Below, one piece after another: positions 35,767 to 45,329 of a DNA stretch of 64,000 bases. The position numbers were made by a program, and so were the translations under genes. The DNA comes from Pseudoalteromonas rubra (GTDB lineage Bacteria; Pseudomonadota; Gammaproteobacteria; Enterobacterales; Alteromonadaceae). Numbering within the stretch: the first letter of the stretch is position 1; every line of letters begins with the position of its first letter. Under the pieces are notes generated by a model that worked only from the letters and a program-made list of their open reading frames with translations, made no database searches and was not told the DNA's origin. Where the stretch lies: contig NZ_AHCD03000044.1 in the NCBI RefSeq assembly GCF_000238295.3, positions 434,001 to 498,000 on the forward strand, read 5' to 3'.

Positions 35767-35802
35767 ACTCGCCTGATCAGTGCCAATGCACGTCAGGCGA
35801 GT
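35767..35802 (-). terminator. Nested palindrome downstream of tesA
   Basis: ACTCGCCTGA/TCAGGCGAGT enclosing a second GTGC/GCAC stem, 14 bases past the tesA stop. There is no clear U-tract, so it may be a weak terminator, an mRNA end-stabilising hairpin or a protein-binding palindrome. Confidence 0.5.
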
Positions 35803-35815
35803 CCTGTGTGTATTA

Positions 35816-36436
35816 TTACTGCAACCACAGTGCAATGCGTTGGTACATAAAATCGCGGATAATGGGCTGTGCTTCGGCATTGGGGTGCAAATTATCGTTT
35901 TGCATCAGGCTGCGATCTGCTGCAATGGGCAACATGAAGTACTCCATCAGATAGGCGCCAGTTTGTTCGGCCACCAGAGGGTAGCTGTCCGCAAAAAGGG
36001 TACTGTAACGTTTGCCATAGTTTGGTGGGATCTGGATCTGCATCAAAGCGACTTTGGCACCGCTGGCCTGACTTTTTTCGACCAGCTCACGTAAATGTTT
36101 GCGGATCAGTTTAGGCGGAAATCCTCGCAACCCATCATTAGCGCCAAGCTCGATAAGTACATGACTGGGTTGGTGGCTTTCTAGTTGCTTGTCGACCGTT
36201 AGCAGCGCATTATCTGTGGTCTGTCCCGAGACGCTGGTATTCACCAGAGTGATCGCTTTTTGCTCTGCTTCGTATTTATTTTGTAACAAATTAACCCAGG
36301 ACGGTGCTTGTTTGAGACCATAACCGGCGCTTAAGCTATCACCTATGATCATAATTTTGGTATCGTTGGCGTTCGCTTTTAAGACGAAAAGTGTGCCGAA
36401 GATCAATACCACCAGTTGTAGGAAAAATCGCATCAT
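35816..36436 (-). CDS. tesA: Arylesterase / acyl-CoA thioesterase I / lysophospholipase L1 (TesA)
   Basis: A 206-residue periplasmic SGNH hydrolase. The signal peptide ends near residue 24 (LKANAN). Block I is IIGDSLSAGYGL with the nucleophilic Ser; block III is ELGANDGLRG with Gly-Asn; block V is DNLHPN with Asp and His of the triad. It hydrolyses thioesters, esters and lysophospholipids. It is divergent from ybbA with start codons overlapping in the four bases CATG (36434-36437); the tesA-ybbA-ybbP order is the same as in Escherichia coli. Its ribosome binding site (GAGAAAG) lies inside the ybbA coding region. Confidence 0.95.
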   Translation of the reverse strand: MMRFFLQLVVLIFGTLFVLKANANDTKIMIIGDSLSAGYGLKQAPSWVNLLQNKYEAEQKAITLVNTSVSGQTTDNALLTVDKQLESHQPSHVLIELGANDGLRGFPPKLIRKHLRELVEKSQASGAKVALMQIQIPPNYGKRYSTLFADSYPLVAEQTGAYLMEYFMLPIAADRSLMQNDNLHPNAEAQPIIRDFMYQRIALWLQ

Positions 36437-37154
36437 GTCAGTGCTTTCTCAGTTAAATATTATTCAGGTTAAGGAGTTGGGTAAAACCGTCAGTACCTTT
36501 GAGGGTGACCTCACTATCCTTAGCGATATCAATTTTTCTGTCAAGTCAGGTGAATCAGTTGCAGTGGTTGGCACTTCTGGCTCGGGCAAGTCAACGTTAC
36601 TCAGCTTACTGGCGGGACTCGACATTGCCAGCAAGGGAGAGGTTTATCTCGATGGTGAGGCGCTACATCGCCTTGATGAAGAGCAGCGCGCAAGACTCAG
36701 GGCTGAGAAAGTCGGCTTTGTGTTTCAGTCATTTATGCTGGTTCAGAGTTTGACAGCACTAGAAAATGTGATGTTACCAGCCGAGCTTGCGGGTGAAAAA
36801 AATGCCCGAGAGCAGGCACAGGCCCTGTTGGAAAAAGTAGGGCTGTCGCATCGGGTGGGTCATTATCCTTCTCAGCTGTCTGGCGGTGAGCAGCAGCGAG
36901 TTGCTATAGCGCGTGCATTTATCGGTACGCCAAAAATTCTGTTTGCTGACGAGCCTTCCGCAAACCTGGATTCTAAAAACGGTCATTTAATCGAAAGCCT
37001 GCTGTTTGACTTAAATAAACAGAATGGCACAACCCTTATTTTGGTCACACATGACGAAGACCTGGCTAAGCAGTGTGATCGCATTATCCATATCGAGGGT
37101 GGTCAGCTGGCAAAGATCCGTGATGGAGAAGGAGTGGCAGTACATGTGGGCTAG
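36435..37154 (+). CDS. ybbA: ABC transporter ATP-binding protein (YbbA)
   Basis: A 239-residue ATPase of the LolD/MacB-type subfamily. The start at 36435 (MSVLSQLN) gives the normal length; the longer frame upstream would run through tesA in antisense. Walker A is GTSGSGKSTLL, the Q-loop is FVFQSFMLV, the signature is LSGGEQQRVAIARA, Walker B is ILFADEPSANLD and the H-loop is ILVTHD. It pairs with the permease YbbP, whose start codon overlaps its end by 11 bases. This class powers MacB/LolCDE-like mechanotransmission rather than classical import; the substrate is unknown, and the tesA link hints at lipid or ester handling (inference). Confidence 0.95.
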   Translation: MSVLSQLNIIQVKELGKTVSTFEGDLTILSDINFSVKSGESVAVVGTSGSGKSTLLSLLAGLDIASKGEVYLDGEALHRLDEEQRARLRAEKVGFVFQSFMLVQSLTALENVMLPAELAGEKNAREQAQALLEKVGLSHRVGHYPSQLSGGEQQRVAIARAFIGTPKILFADEPSANLDSKNGHLIESLLFDLNKQNGTTLILVTHDEDLAKQCDRIIHIEGGQLAKIRDGEGVAVHVG

Positions 37155-39645
37155 ATTGGCGCTGAGATTATTTTTTCGGGAGTTGCGTCGAGGTGAGCTG
37201 ACCATCATTTTTGCTGCCATCGCATTGGCGGTGTTGACGGTCTTTAGCTTAAGCTCAGTGACTGAACGGATCCGACTTAACATTGAACAGAAATCCGCAG
37301 ACTTTATTGCGGCCGACCGCCGCCTGTCCAGTAACTATGAGCTCGATGAGAGTTACCTCAAGGTCGCGCAGGATTTCGGCCTGCAAACGGCACAGAACAT
37401 CTATTTTGATTCCATGCTCTTCGTGGGAGACGAGTTGGTGCTGGGGTCAATTAAAGCAGTGAGCGATAGCCACCCCCTGCGTGGTAAAATAACCCTCAGA
37501 GACGCACTGGACGCAGAGAAATACGACATTGCTGCGGCACCTGGCAAGGGCGAAGCCTGGCTAAGTGAAGGGCTGTTTTATACGCTAGGGCTCAAAGTGG
37601 GCGATAAAGTAGAAATTGGTGCGGGTATGTTTACCGTGACAAAGGTTTTGGTACAGGAGCCTGACGCTGCATTTTTCTCGCTGGCCGGTAACAAACGTGT
37701 GTTACTGAATATTGCTGATATCCCGACCACACAAGCGGTTCAGCCAGGCAGTGATGTATTTTATCGACTACTGTTTGCTGGCGATGAGCAGATACTCAAA
37801 GATTATTATGTTTGGTTAAAACCTCAGCTCAGGGAAAATCAGAGCTGGCAGGGGATCAAAGACCGACAGTCACCACTGGGTGAGAACCTGGAGCGCTCAG
37901 AACGGTTTTTACTGTTGGCCGGCTTATTCGGTATTATGTTAGCAGCGGTGGCAATGGCCGTGTCTGCAAAACGTTACTGTGAGCGTCAATACGATCCAGT
38001 CGCCATGATGAAAACCTTGGGTGGCAGTCGCGGAACTATCAAACGCATCTTCCTGATGCACCTGTCGCTCGTAACCGTTAGCTCTCTGGCCATTGGTCTG
38101 GCAATTGGTTATGGCTTACAGGAAGTGGCGGTTGACTACCTGACCAGTTTTGTTGCCAATGAGCTACCTCTCGCCGGGCCCAGGCCCTGGCTATTGTCTA
38201 TTGCCATTGGTGTTGTGTGTGCACTGATGTTTTCCTTGAAGCCGTTATTGGATTTGTTTGATATTCCTCCTCTGCGGGTGCTCAGAAGAAGTCTGGGCGA
38301 TAAGCTTGCGGTGAGCCGGGTGCATATGGCGCTTTCTGTGGGCACCATTTTTATGTTGATGTGGCTGTTCAGCGGGGACATTAAAACCACGCTGTTATTG
38401 TTTGCAGGTACTGCGACTCTGATGGGCGTGTTGTTTGGTTTGTCCCGACTGTTTTTCAGTGCTGGTCGTAAATTAGGACTGAGCCCGGGCAACAGTTGGT
38501 CTCTGGCGATTGCGACATTGCAAAAACGCGCCAATGCAAACGCCATTCAGCTGATCAGTTTTGCACTGGCCATTAAGTTAATGTTGTTCTTGTTTGTGCT
38601 CAAAAATGACATGATCTCTGACTGGCAAATGCAGGTACCTGAAGATGCACCTAACGCCTTTTTAATCAACATTGGAGAGCGTGACGTTGCACAGTTCAAG
38701 ACCTTCTTTGCTGAGCAAAATATTCATCATGAGGCATTTTACCCGGTTTTCCGGGGCCGCGTTAATGCCTTAAATGGCGAGGCATTTGCCCGCCGGGTAT
38801 CTAAGCAGGAAGGCGAGGAGCAACAAGAAGATGCCCGTAATGGTGTTGGTCGTGAGCTTAACCTGACCTGGAGCGATACCTTGCCGGATGGCAACGAAAT
38901 TCTGGAAGGGCAGTGGTTTGAGCAAACAGATGAATTACAGGTCTCTGTGTTTGAAGGCACCGCGGAGCGGGTTGGTATTGAGCTTGGAGACACGCTGACA
39001 TTTTTGGTCAATACGCAGACCTTTGAAGCCAAAGTAACCAGTATTCGCAGTGTCGACTGGGGAACGCTCAAGCCTAACTTTGTGATGATTTTTAACTCTG
39101 CTATGGCCGAGCGTCTGCCAGTGACTTATTTTACGGCGGCCAAGTTAGAGGACAATCATGTTCGCCCGATTAGCCGGTTGTTATTACAATATCCGACTGT
39201 CAGTATGATAGACATCAAGAACAATATCGCCCAGGTACAATCTATGATTGCTCAGGTGTCTCTGGCGATTGGTTTTGTGCTGTCCATTGTGTTGATAAGC
39301 GGTGCCCTGGTCTTGATATCTCAGGTACAAGCCAGTCTGGCTGAACGTATGCAGGAAGTGGTTATCTTGCGCACACTCGGTGCCAGGGGTAAGTTGATTA
39401 AGCTGGCGACCCTGTATGAGTTCTTACTGTTGGGCGCGCTGGCAGGTTTCGTTGCTGCACTGGTCAGTGATATCACCCTGTTTGTTATTCAGCAGCAATT
39501 GTTTGGTGTGGATGGCAGGCTTCACCCTTATGTGTGGATACTGGGGCCAGTATCTGGCGCTACTTTCGTGGCTTTAATTGGCTATTTTATGGTAGCACAT
39601 ACCATGCGTCAGAATACTCAGGGGTTACTGCGAAAGGTCGCCTGA
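37144..39645 (+). CDS. ybbP: ABC transporter permease, FtsX-like (YbbP)
   Basis: 833 residues from the ATG at 37144, which has GGAG about 9 bases upstream and gives the conserved N-terminus (MWARLALRLFFRELRRGELT). The frame is open 40 codons further upstream but that part lies within ybbA. TM1 is at about residues 20-40, a large periplasmic domain follows, then two FtsX-type blocks of transmembrane helices (about 255-400 with LLAGLFGIMLAAVAMAV; C-terminal block with SLAIGFVLSIVLISGALVLI and FLLLGALAGFVAAL). Translation is probably coupled to ybbA. A strong terminator follows. The annotation is firm, the transported or extracted substrate unknown. Confidence 0.93.
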   Translation: MWARLALRLFFRELRRGELTIIFAAIALAVLTVFSLSSVTERIRLNIEQKSADFIAADRRLSSNYELDESYLKVAQDFGLQTAQNIYFDSMLFVGDELVLGSIKAVSDSHPLRGKITLRDALDAEKYDIAAAPGKGEAWLSEGLFYTLGLKVGDKVEIGAGMFTVTKVLVQEPDAAFFSLAGNKRVLLNIADIPTTQAVQPGSDVFYRLLFAGDEQILKDYYVWLKPQLRENQSWQGIKDRQSPLGENLERSERFLLLAGLFGIMLAAVAMAVSAKRYCERQYDPVAMMKTLGGSRGTIKRIFLMHLSLVTVSSLAIGLAIGYGLQEVAVDYLTSFVANELPLAGPRPWLLSIAIGVVCALMFSLKPLLDLFDIPPLRVLRRSLGDKLAVSRVHMALSVGTIFMLMWLFSGDIKTTLLLFAGTATLMGVLFGLSRLFFSAGRKLGLSPGNSWSLAIATLQKRANANAIQLISFALAIKLMLFLFVLKNDMISDWQMQVPEDAPNAFLINIGERDVAQFKTFFAEQNIHHEAFYPVFRGRVNALNGEAFARRVSKQEGEEQQEDARNGVGRELNLTWSDTLPDGNEILEGQWFEQTDELQVSVFEGTAERVGIELGDTLTFLVNTQTFEAKVTSIRSVDWGTLKPNFVMIFNSAMAERLPVTYFTAAKLEDNHVRPISRLLLQYPTVSMIDIKNNIAQVQSMIAQVSLAIGFVLSIVLISGALVLISQVQASLAERMQEVVILRTLGARGKLIKLATLYEFLLLGALAGFVAALVSDITLFVIQQQLFGVDGRLHPYVWILGPVSGATFVALIGYFMVAHTMRQNTQGLLRKVA

Positions 39646-39665
39646 TGGTGACTCTCTGAGTGGTG

Positions 39666-39695
39666 GCGGCTTGTGTTGTAATAGATACAAGCCGC
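39666..39695 (+). terminator. Intrinsic terminator after ybbP
   Basis: GCGGCTTGT/ACAAGCCGC stem with a 12-base loop followed by TTCTGTTCT, 20 bases after the ybbP stop. Confidence 0.75.
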
Positions 39696-39773
39696 TTCTG
39701 TTCTCTGCCATTGCGTATACACGGGTAAACCCGCTGCACCTCAGAGTTAGGAACTTAATTCTTCTGATTGAAG

Positions 39774-40562
39774 TTATAACACGCCCATCTTGTTCAGCGT
39801 GGCTTTAGCGATTTCGACTCGGGTGGATACGACTTCTTTAAAGTTCTTGGCATCCATATTAAAAGCAAAGTAATGACGTCCTTCGCTGTTCTCAACAATG
39901 CCAACATACCAGCCTATGTATTTCCCTTTGGCGACCGGTCCGGTTCCCGTTTTTGCATACAGCTTGGTATTGGCCGTCTGTTCCTGTAAGAAAATCGTAT
40001 CAAATGCCTGATAGGTCGAGGGCTTAAGCTTCAAAGTTTGGGTCTGTAACCGACGCAGAAATGTGACCTGTTCAACAGCACTGATTTTAATGCTGCTGTT
40101 GAGCCAGAACTGATCGTGAGGCCCGCTGATATCACGGTTGCCATAGTTAAAGTCGTCAAGGTACTGCTGCATTACAGGCTTGCTCAGCAAGTTAGTCCAG
40201 GTCTGATACAAAGGCAGGGCTGAATACCTGAATGCGTCTTGTGGGGTGATTGACTTCTTACGCCAGGCGTCAAACCACCACTTTTTAACCGGATAGGTAT
40301 CTAAATCTATCTGGTAACCCTGTCCGGGTTTGATGGTTTGCGTATCTAGTAAGATCAATGTGTTGGGCACTTTATAAGTCGAGAAGGGTGTGTACGCTTG
40401 CTGCGCGCGCGATTGGTTTATAAATTGCCATTGTTGCGAGCGCTCGCTATATACCGCCATGGTACATGCCTGTCCAGTTTGACAGGCTGGCAAGGTCGCG
40501 GGGGTTGAAAGCACACTGGCTGTAAGTAGCGGCGTCAGGGCCAATGAAGTCAGTAGCGGCAT
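39774..40562 (-). CDS. Class D (OXA-type) beta-lactamase family protein
   Basis: A 262-residue exported serine enzyme with all class D motifs: Ser61-Thr-Tyr-Lys64 (PFSTYKVPNTL), Ser114-Ala-Leu (SALPLYQTW), Tyr140-Gly-Asn (NYGNRD), Trp153 (QFWLNSSIKIS) and Lys204-Thr-Gly (YAKTGTG). Lys64 would be the carboxylated base. Such enzymes hydrolyse beta-lactams, usually penicillins; chromosomal versions in marine bacteria are often intrinsic. Length and motif spacing are normal for the family. The signal peptide is short, ending about residue 20-26. It is monocistronic, and the AraC-type gene at 40638 reads in the same direction 75 bases upstream, possibly but not demonstrably co-transcribed. Hydrolytic spectrum cannot be read from the sequence. 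Confidence 0.9.
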   Translation of the reverse strand: MPLLTSLALTPLLTASVLSTPATLPACQTGQACTMAVYSERSQQWQFINQSRAQQAYTPFSTYKVPNTLILLDTQTIKPGQGYQIDLDTYPVKKWWFDAWRKKSITPQDAFRYSALPLYQTWTNLLSKPVMQQYLDDFNYGNRDISGPHDQFWLNSSIKISAVEQVTFLRRLQTQTLKLKPSTYQAFDTIFLQEQTANTKLYAKTGTGPVAKGKYIGWYVGIVENSEGRHYFAFNMDAKNFKEVVSTRVEIAKATLNKMGVL

Positions 40563-40637
40563 GGGTTTGTCCTTAGTTATTATAGTTAGATCGCGCCTAT
40601 CATATAAACGAACCCTTACCTTAGCCTGAACCGATTA

Positions 40638-41504
40638 TTAAATCAGCGCTTTTTGTTGTACCCTGGCCCGAAACTGACTGGGGGTGCATTGCTTGATAGC
40701 AAGAAAGCGACGGTTAAAGTTAGATAAATTATTAAAGCCGCACTGGTCACTTATCACAGTGATCGGGGCTTTGGTTTTGAGTAGCAGCTTACAGGCTTTG
40801 GCGATCCTCAGCTGATTAATAAACTCAGTCACTGTACATTCTGTGCGCTTTTTAAAGAAGCGATGAAAGTGATTGGTACTCATATGTGCTTGTCTTGCAA
40901 GCAGCTCTGCACTTAAAGATTCAGTGTAATTGTCGTAGATATAGTTTATCACATGATCAAACTTATCCTTGGCAGGATCGAGCTGTTTGGCAAAACTAAA
41001 CTCCATGGTAGACAGCGTTTGATAGGGGCTGTTTGCCATCAGATTGAGTAGCTGAAAAAGTAAAATATAGCGCTCCATTGGTGACGCATTTTGCATTTTA
41101 TTGAAGAGCTTTTCGCTTTTTTTAGCTGTTTTCTTATTAAAGCTTAGTCCGCATTTGGCATGGTCCAGTAAAGTATGCAATCCCTGTAACTCGGGGTTTT
41201 GCTGCATTTGCTGTTGCAGCCAGGGAGCCGGGATCTGTGCCACATGAACTATATGTTGACTGCCATCTGTATTGTCTCGAGATTGCCAGGTATGGGGTAG
41301 TTCAGGGCCCATCAGTACCAGGTCGTAGTCGTCGTATGGCGTGATATGGTCACCAATGTGGCACATGCCCTGGCTATTCAGTGTCAGGCAAATTTCATAT
41401 TCAGGGTGGTAATGCCAGTTAAATGGAATTTCGTCCAGCTGATAGAGGCAATAGCGCCATGAACAATTATGAGACGGAATGACTTTTTCACACATAGCTT
41501 TCAT
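40638..41504 (-). CDS. AraC-family transcriptional regulator with cupin sensor domain
   Basis: 288 residues with GGAGCAA 8 bases before the ATG. The N-terminal cupin (residues about 25-100) has WHYHPEYEICLTL and LMGPELPHTW. The C-terminal double helix-turn-helix (about 190-285) has LSAELLARQAHMSTNHFHRFFKK and ISDQCGFNNLSNFNRRF with the usual CTPSQFR. Such proteins usually activate sugar-utilisation genes on binding a small ligand at the cupin. It is divergent from the TonB-receptor gene of the chitin/GlcNAc locus (41884), so it is a candidate regulator of that locus; the beta-lactamase is the other possible target. The link is inference from position. Confidence 0.88.
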   Translation of the reverse strand: MKAMCEKVIPSHNCSWRYCLYQLDEIPFNWHYHPEYEICLTLNSQGMCHIGDHITPYDDYDLVLMGPELPHTWQSRDNTDGSQHIVHVAQIPAPWLQQQMQQNPELQGLHTLLDHAKCGLSFNKKTAKKSEKLFNKMQNASPMERYILLFQLLNLMANSPYQTLSTMEFSFAKQLDPAKDKFDHVINYIYDNYTESLSAELLARQAHMSTNHFHRFFKKRTECTVTEFINQLRIAKACKLLLKTKAPITVISDQCGFNNLSNFNRRFLAIKQCTPSQFRARVQQKALI

Positions 41505-41883
41505 TATATTGCTCCTTCATGTTGGTCAGCTGTGGGCTTTAGGCGCATGCTTTTTGCGCTAAAAGTTTGTCGATTCTGCTATCTTCGCGCCCTGCGCTCT
41601 GAAAGGTGATGCATTTCACTGCTCTTGCAATACTATCCTATTCAATACACACAAAAAGGTACAAATTATTAACATGAGTTAAAGGAAAGCATGCATAATG
41701 TCGACACATGGCTGGTCATTAAGTACTGCGTTATAAAATGACAGCGCTGTTATCTGATAGATTTGTACCGATATGAGTTTGAAAATGCAAACTTATAAGT
41801 TACAGGCCTGTTCAAATAGGGAAAGTGCCTGATGATTATTTCACCAGGCGTACATCTTGATAATACAGAATAAGAGGAAGAAG
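41505..41883. other. Divergent promoter region upstream of the GlcNAc/chitin TonB receptor
   Basis: 379 bases between the divergent AraC-type and TonB-receptor genes. It contains the NagR-like palindrome (41737-41754). The receptor's ribosome binding site is AGAGGAAG just before 41884. No ORF. Confidence 0.6.
41737..41754. promoter_or_regulatory. NagR-like operator palindrome
   Basis: AATGACAGC/GCTGTTATC, an 18-base palindrome with two mismatches, 130 bases ahead of the TonB-receptor start. It resembles the LacI-family NagR operator described for GlcNAc regulons of Alteromonadales. That recollection should be checked; no NagR gene is in the window. Confidence 0.5.
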
Positions 41884-44856
41884 ATGAAACACAGCAATGC
41901 AGCATTCAGATTGTCTCGCATTTCATTTGCGGTCACTGCCGCAGTGATTTCAAGCACCACCTTTGTTGCACCGGTTCAGGCCGAGCAAGAAGAGTCCGTG
42001 GAAGTAATTGAAGTTCGAGGGATCCGTGCTTCGACTGAAAAAAGCCTGAATACCAAGCGCTTTGCGGATGGTGTTGTTGACTCCATCACAGCAGAAGACA
42101 TAGGTAAGCTGCCGGACGTGACAATCGCGGATTCACTACAGCGTGTACCGGGCATCCAGATCCGCCGAAGTGCAGGTGAAGGCTCAACGATCAACGTACG
42201 GGGTATGCCACAGGTCACCACGTTACTTAATGGGGAGCAGTTCCTCAGTGCCGGTTCACTGACCACAGTACAACCAGACTTTACCGATATTCCTTCGAGC
42301 CTGGTTGGTGCTATGGATGTGATGAAATCGCCAACTGCTGATACGTTGGCGGGTGGTATCTCTGGTACTGTCGATCTGAAAACGCGCAAGCCATTTGATT
42401 TAGAAGAAGGGTTCAGCGGTGCAGCATTGGTGGAAGCCTCACGTGGCTCTTATTCAAAAGAAACTGACCCTAAAACCATGATTGCGGCGGGCTATAACGC
42501 TGAGCGTTTCGCGGTACTTGCGACACTAACCAGAGATGAAGTGAATCTGGCGAACTATCGCTTTGGTTCGACCAACCATGGCTGGGGCTATGCACCGCAA
42601 GAAGCAGGCGGTTGTTGGTATTGTCCGGATGGAGATATCAATGGCGATGGTGATACTGATGATGCTGAATTCACTTACGTCAGCTACGGGATGGTTAACC
42701 GTTTCACTGAGCGTGAGCGTACAGGTGGTAGCCTGAGCTTCCAGGCGCAGCTTAATGACAATTTTGAGCTGAGCGCAGATGTTTTCTATACCAAAATGGA
42801 TGATGCAGATCGTCAGCGCGGCCTGATGGCGGATAACGCCTGGGGTGGTCACTGGGACTGGCAGGAGCAGCATGATGCAATGGACCGAGGTAAAACGTCT
42901 GGTGGATACAACCTGTACACTGCACAGGATATTACGCTACACGCGCCACGTGTTGTTGCGCACTCTGAAAGCCATACCAATGAGCGTGAATCAACCAACT
43001 ACAACTTTGAGTTGACCTACAAAGGCGATGGTAATTTCTCGGGTAAGATGCGCCTGATCACAGCTGATGCGGAGCGTATGCATACGGAAAACGTTGCTCA
43101 AGGGTACATGACCAGTGGTTTGGCACATAACCTGCGTCGTAACGAAGGCAATGGCCCGATTGCGGTAAACCCAAATGGTTATGGCCCTGGCACTGTGCCG
43201 GTGAGATTGAACTATCAGGGTGATCACCCGGTATTATTGCCGCCCAGTGAGATGCAAGGTGAAGTGTTTGGCTCCAATATGAGCCGTTACTCAGTGGTAT
43301 CAACGTACTCTGAGAACAACTTTAACGAAGACGCCAGCCTGGACATTTTGCGTCTTGATGGTGAATACCTGTTCGAAGATATGGGTTCTCTGACCAAAAT
43401 GAGCTTTGGCGCTCGTTTGGGTAATCGTGACGTATCCCGCGAGCAATATGTATTGCTGGCGCCATTCACCAACCCGGTTGGCGAAGGCAGTGTTGATGTA
43501 ATGTGGAAAGACCAAGGTCTGGCGGCCTTCGATACGGACGGCAGCGGTGGTGTACCGAGTGCGTCTGACGGTGACCTGACAATGGGTTACGATACGCCTT
43601 ATACCTTCGATAAATTGCCAGAGACGTGGATCCAGCAGGTATCTGATTTTGGCCCGGTTAATGGTGGCAGCTATTTCTTTATCGACCCGCGTCAGCTTGA
43701 CGACCCATTTGCATTCCAGAATCAGCTCTATCCAGGTAACAAAAAAGGTGGCGTACCAGGCAGCACCTATGAGGTTGAAGAAGAAACACAAACGCTTTAC
43801 TGGCGTGCTGACTTCTCGAGCGATCTGTACACTGCTAACCTGGGCTTCCAATACATTAAAACGGATCTCGACATTCTGCAAAATGTGATTGGCGACTCTA
43901 TTTGTGTGAACTGTCCTGGCTCTGTGGCAGCCGATGCCGGTGATATTAATACCAGCAAATCATTCAGTGACTTCCTGCCTTCATTGAACCTGGCGGTTAA
44001 CCTGAGCGACGACCTGATCTTCCGTTCTGCCTGGGGTAAAACCATGACGCGTCTTGACCTTGGCGCAATTGCAGGTGGTTTGCAGGTAAGCCGTTCACGT
44101 GCCGGTGATGACCTGGCAGCGCGTGAAGGGATTTCTCCTGACTTGTTGATTGCAACCAATGCAACCATGCAGGGTAACCCGGAGCTGGAACCATGGCGCG
44201 CCACAAACACGGATCTTGCGTTGGAATGGTATTTCTCACCAAGCGCGTTGGTCAGTATTGGTGTGTTCAATATCCAGCTTAAGTCTTTCATTGAAACCAG
44301 TACCTGGACAATGCCACTGGCTGATGCCGATGGCGTCGTACGTCGTGAGGTCAGCGTAACCGGTCAAGTCAATGGTCAGGGTGGTACGATGAACGGTGCT
44401 GAATTTACCTATCAGCAAGCGTTTGACTTCCTGCCAGGTTTTTGGAGCGGATTTGGTGCGGCATTTAACTACACCTATTCAGACAGTGAAAGTGGTCGTG
44501 TTGACTTCTATGGTGACGCATTACCACTGGAAGATAACTCTAAAGAATCATCTAACGCGGTACTTTGGTACGAAAAAGATGGCTTCCAGTTCCGTTTAGC
44601 GGCGAACCATCGTTCCAAACGCCTGGCGCAGGTTACAACGACGGGTGGTATGGGTGATACGGCTATTTGGACTGAGCCGACAACCTATATAGATATTTCG
44701 GCCAGTTATGATGTGACTGACTATATGACAGTGTATATGTCCGGCAGTAACTTGACTGAGGAATACGAATCTAACTATGCACAATGGAAAGACAACCGTA
44801 TTTCACAAAACGTTTATGAGCGCCGCCTGACACTGGGTGTGCGCGGTCGCTGGTAA
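41884..44856 (+). CDS. TonB-dependent receptor for chito-oligosaccharide/GlcNAc uptake
   Basis: 990 residues. The ATG at 41884 is chosen because AGAGGAAG precedes it; a TTG 27 bases upstream is unneeded. The signal peptide ends near residue 33 (APVQA). The TonB-box-like segment is VEVIEVRGIRAS; the plug reads LPDVTIADSLQRVPGIQIRR, STINVRGMPQVTTLLNG and MDVMKSPTADTLAGGISGTVDLKTR, the plan of the large carbohydrate receptors of Xanthomonas/Caulobacter/Alteromonas type. The barrel ends ERRLTLGVRGRW. It precedes nagP, kinase and hexosaminidase genes with the same orientation, so chito-oligosaccharides are the likely substrate (inference from context). A strong terminator follows, so downstream genes need another promoter or read-through. 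Confidence 0.9.
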   Translation: MKHSNAAFRLSRISFAVTAAVISSTTFVAPVQAEQEESVEVIEVRGIRASTEKSLNTKRFADGVVDSITAEDIGKLPDVTIADSLQRVPGIQIRRSAGEGSTINVRGMPQVTTLLNGEQFLSAGSLTTVQPDFTDIPSSLVGAMDVMKSPTADTLAGGISGTVDLKTRKPFDLEEGFSGAALVEASRGSYSKETDPKTMIAAGYNAERFAVLATLTRDEVNLANYRFGSTNHGWGYAPQEAGGCWYCPDGDINGDGDTDDAEFTYVSYGMVNRFTERERTGGSLSFQAQLNDNFELSADVFYTKMDDADRQRGLMADNAWGGHWDWQEQHDAMDRGKTSGGYNLYTAQDITLHAPRVVAHSESHTNERESTNYNFELTYKGDGNFSGKMRLITADAERMHTENVAQGYMTSGLAHNLRRNEGNGPIAVNPNGYGPGTVPVRLNYQGDHPVLLPPSEMQGEVFGSNMSRYSVVSTYSENNFNEDASLDILRLDGEYLFEDMGSLTKMSFGARLGNRDVSREQYVLLAPFTNPVGEGSVDVMWKDQGLAAFDTDGSGGVPSASDGDLTMGYDTPYTFDKLPETWIQQVSDFGPVNGGSYFFIDPRQLDDPFAFQNQLYPGNKKGGVPGSTYEVEEETQTLYWRADFSSDLYTANLGFQYIKTDLDILQNVIGDSICVNCPGSVAADAGDINTSKSFSDFLPSLNLAVNLSDDLIFRSAWGKTMTRLDLGAIAGGLQVSRSRAGDDLAAREGISPDLLIATNATMQGNPELEPWRATNTDLALEWYFSPSALVSIGVFNIQLKSFIETSTWTMPLADADGVVRREVSVTGQVNGQGGTMNGAEFTYQQAFDFLPGFWSGFGAAFNYTYSDSESGRVDFYGDALPLEDNSKESSNAVLWYEKDGFQFRLAANHRSKRLAQVTTTGGMGDTAIWTEPTTYIDISASYDVTDYMTVYMSGSNLTEEYESNYAQWKDNRISQNVYERRLTLGVRGRW

Positions 44857-44866
44857 TTCTCCCTCG

Positions 44867-44899
44867 GGCCTGAGTAGGTTGTTCAGGCCTTTTCTTTTT
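44867..44899 (+). terminator. Intrinsic terminator after the TonB receptor
   Basis: GGCCTGA/TCAGGCC stem, nine-base loop, followed by TTTTCTTTTTG. Confidence 0.88.
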
Positions 44900-45329
44900 G
44901 CTTTGGCATGAGATCAATGCGCAGCGCTGGATACATGAGTGACCCAGCGCTAGTGATTTTTTCTCATGCTATTTTACTATCTAATCTGAATACCTTCCGT
45001 ATGCCTGCGTGCCTAAATGCATTTGCTGTGACTTAAGTGGAATTTACCCACAAATATCCGGATGAATGATGCATTTCCCTCATTTCAATTAGTGTATTGC
45101 AAAGAATTTATTAACTTTTTCATATCGTAAGTTGAATAATATTTTAGTCTTGCCTGTAAATATACCGAGTGAACATCGAGTACCTGATTAGGCGGCTAAG
45201 CTTATTGATAGTTATCCAATTTTTATGCCCCTGGCTGACTATACAGAGCACGAGAAAAGTATTAGCAATTGTTTGAAATGTGCCGCTACAGTGCTGGCAA
45301 TGACGGCAAACTAGTCTTACCAACGAGTT

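Larger units (their letters stand above)
35376..35815. other. Intergenic region with unit B promoter and a large palindrome
   Basis: 440 bases between the tesA end and the start of unit B. It holds the unit B promoter (35439-35467) and the palindrome at 35767-35802. The middle is AT- and T-rich and I see no gene in it. Confidence 0.6.

Noticed and set aside
43300..43881. 193-codon antisense frame within the large TonB receptor
   Set aside because: Long only because of the receptor's codon bias; no recognisable protein features.
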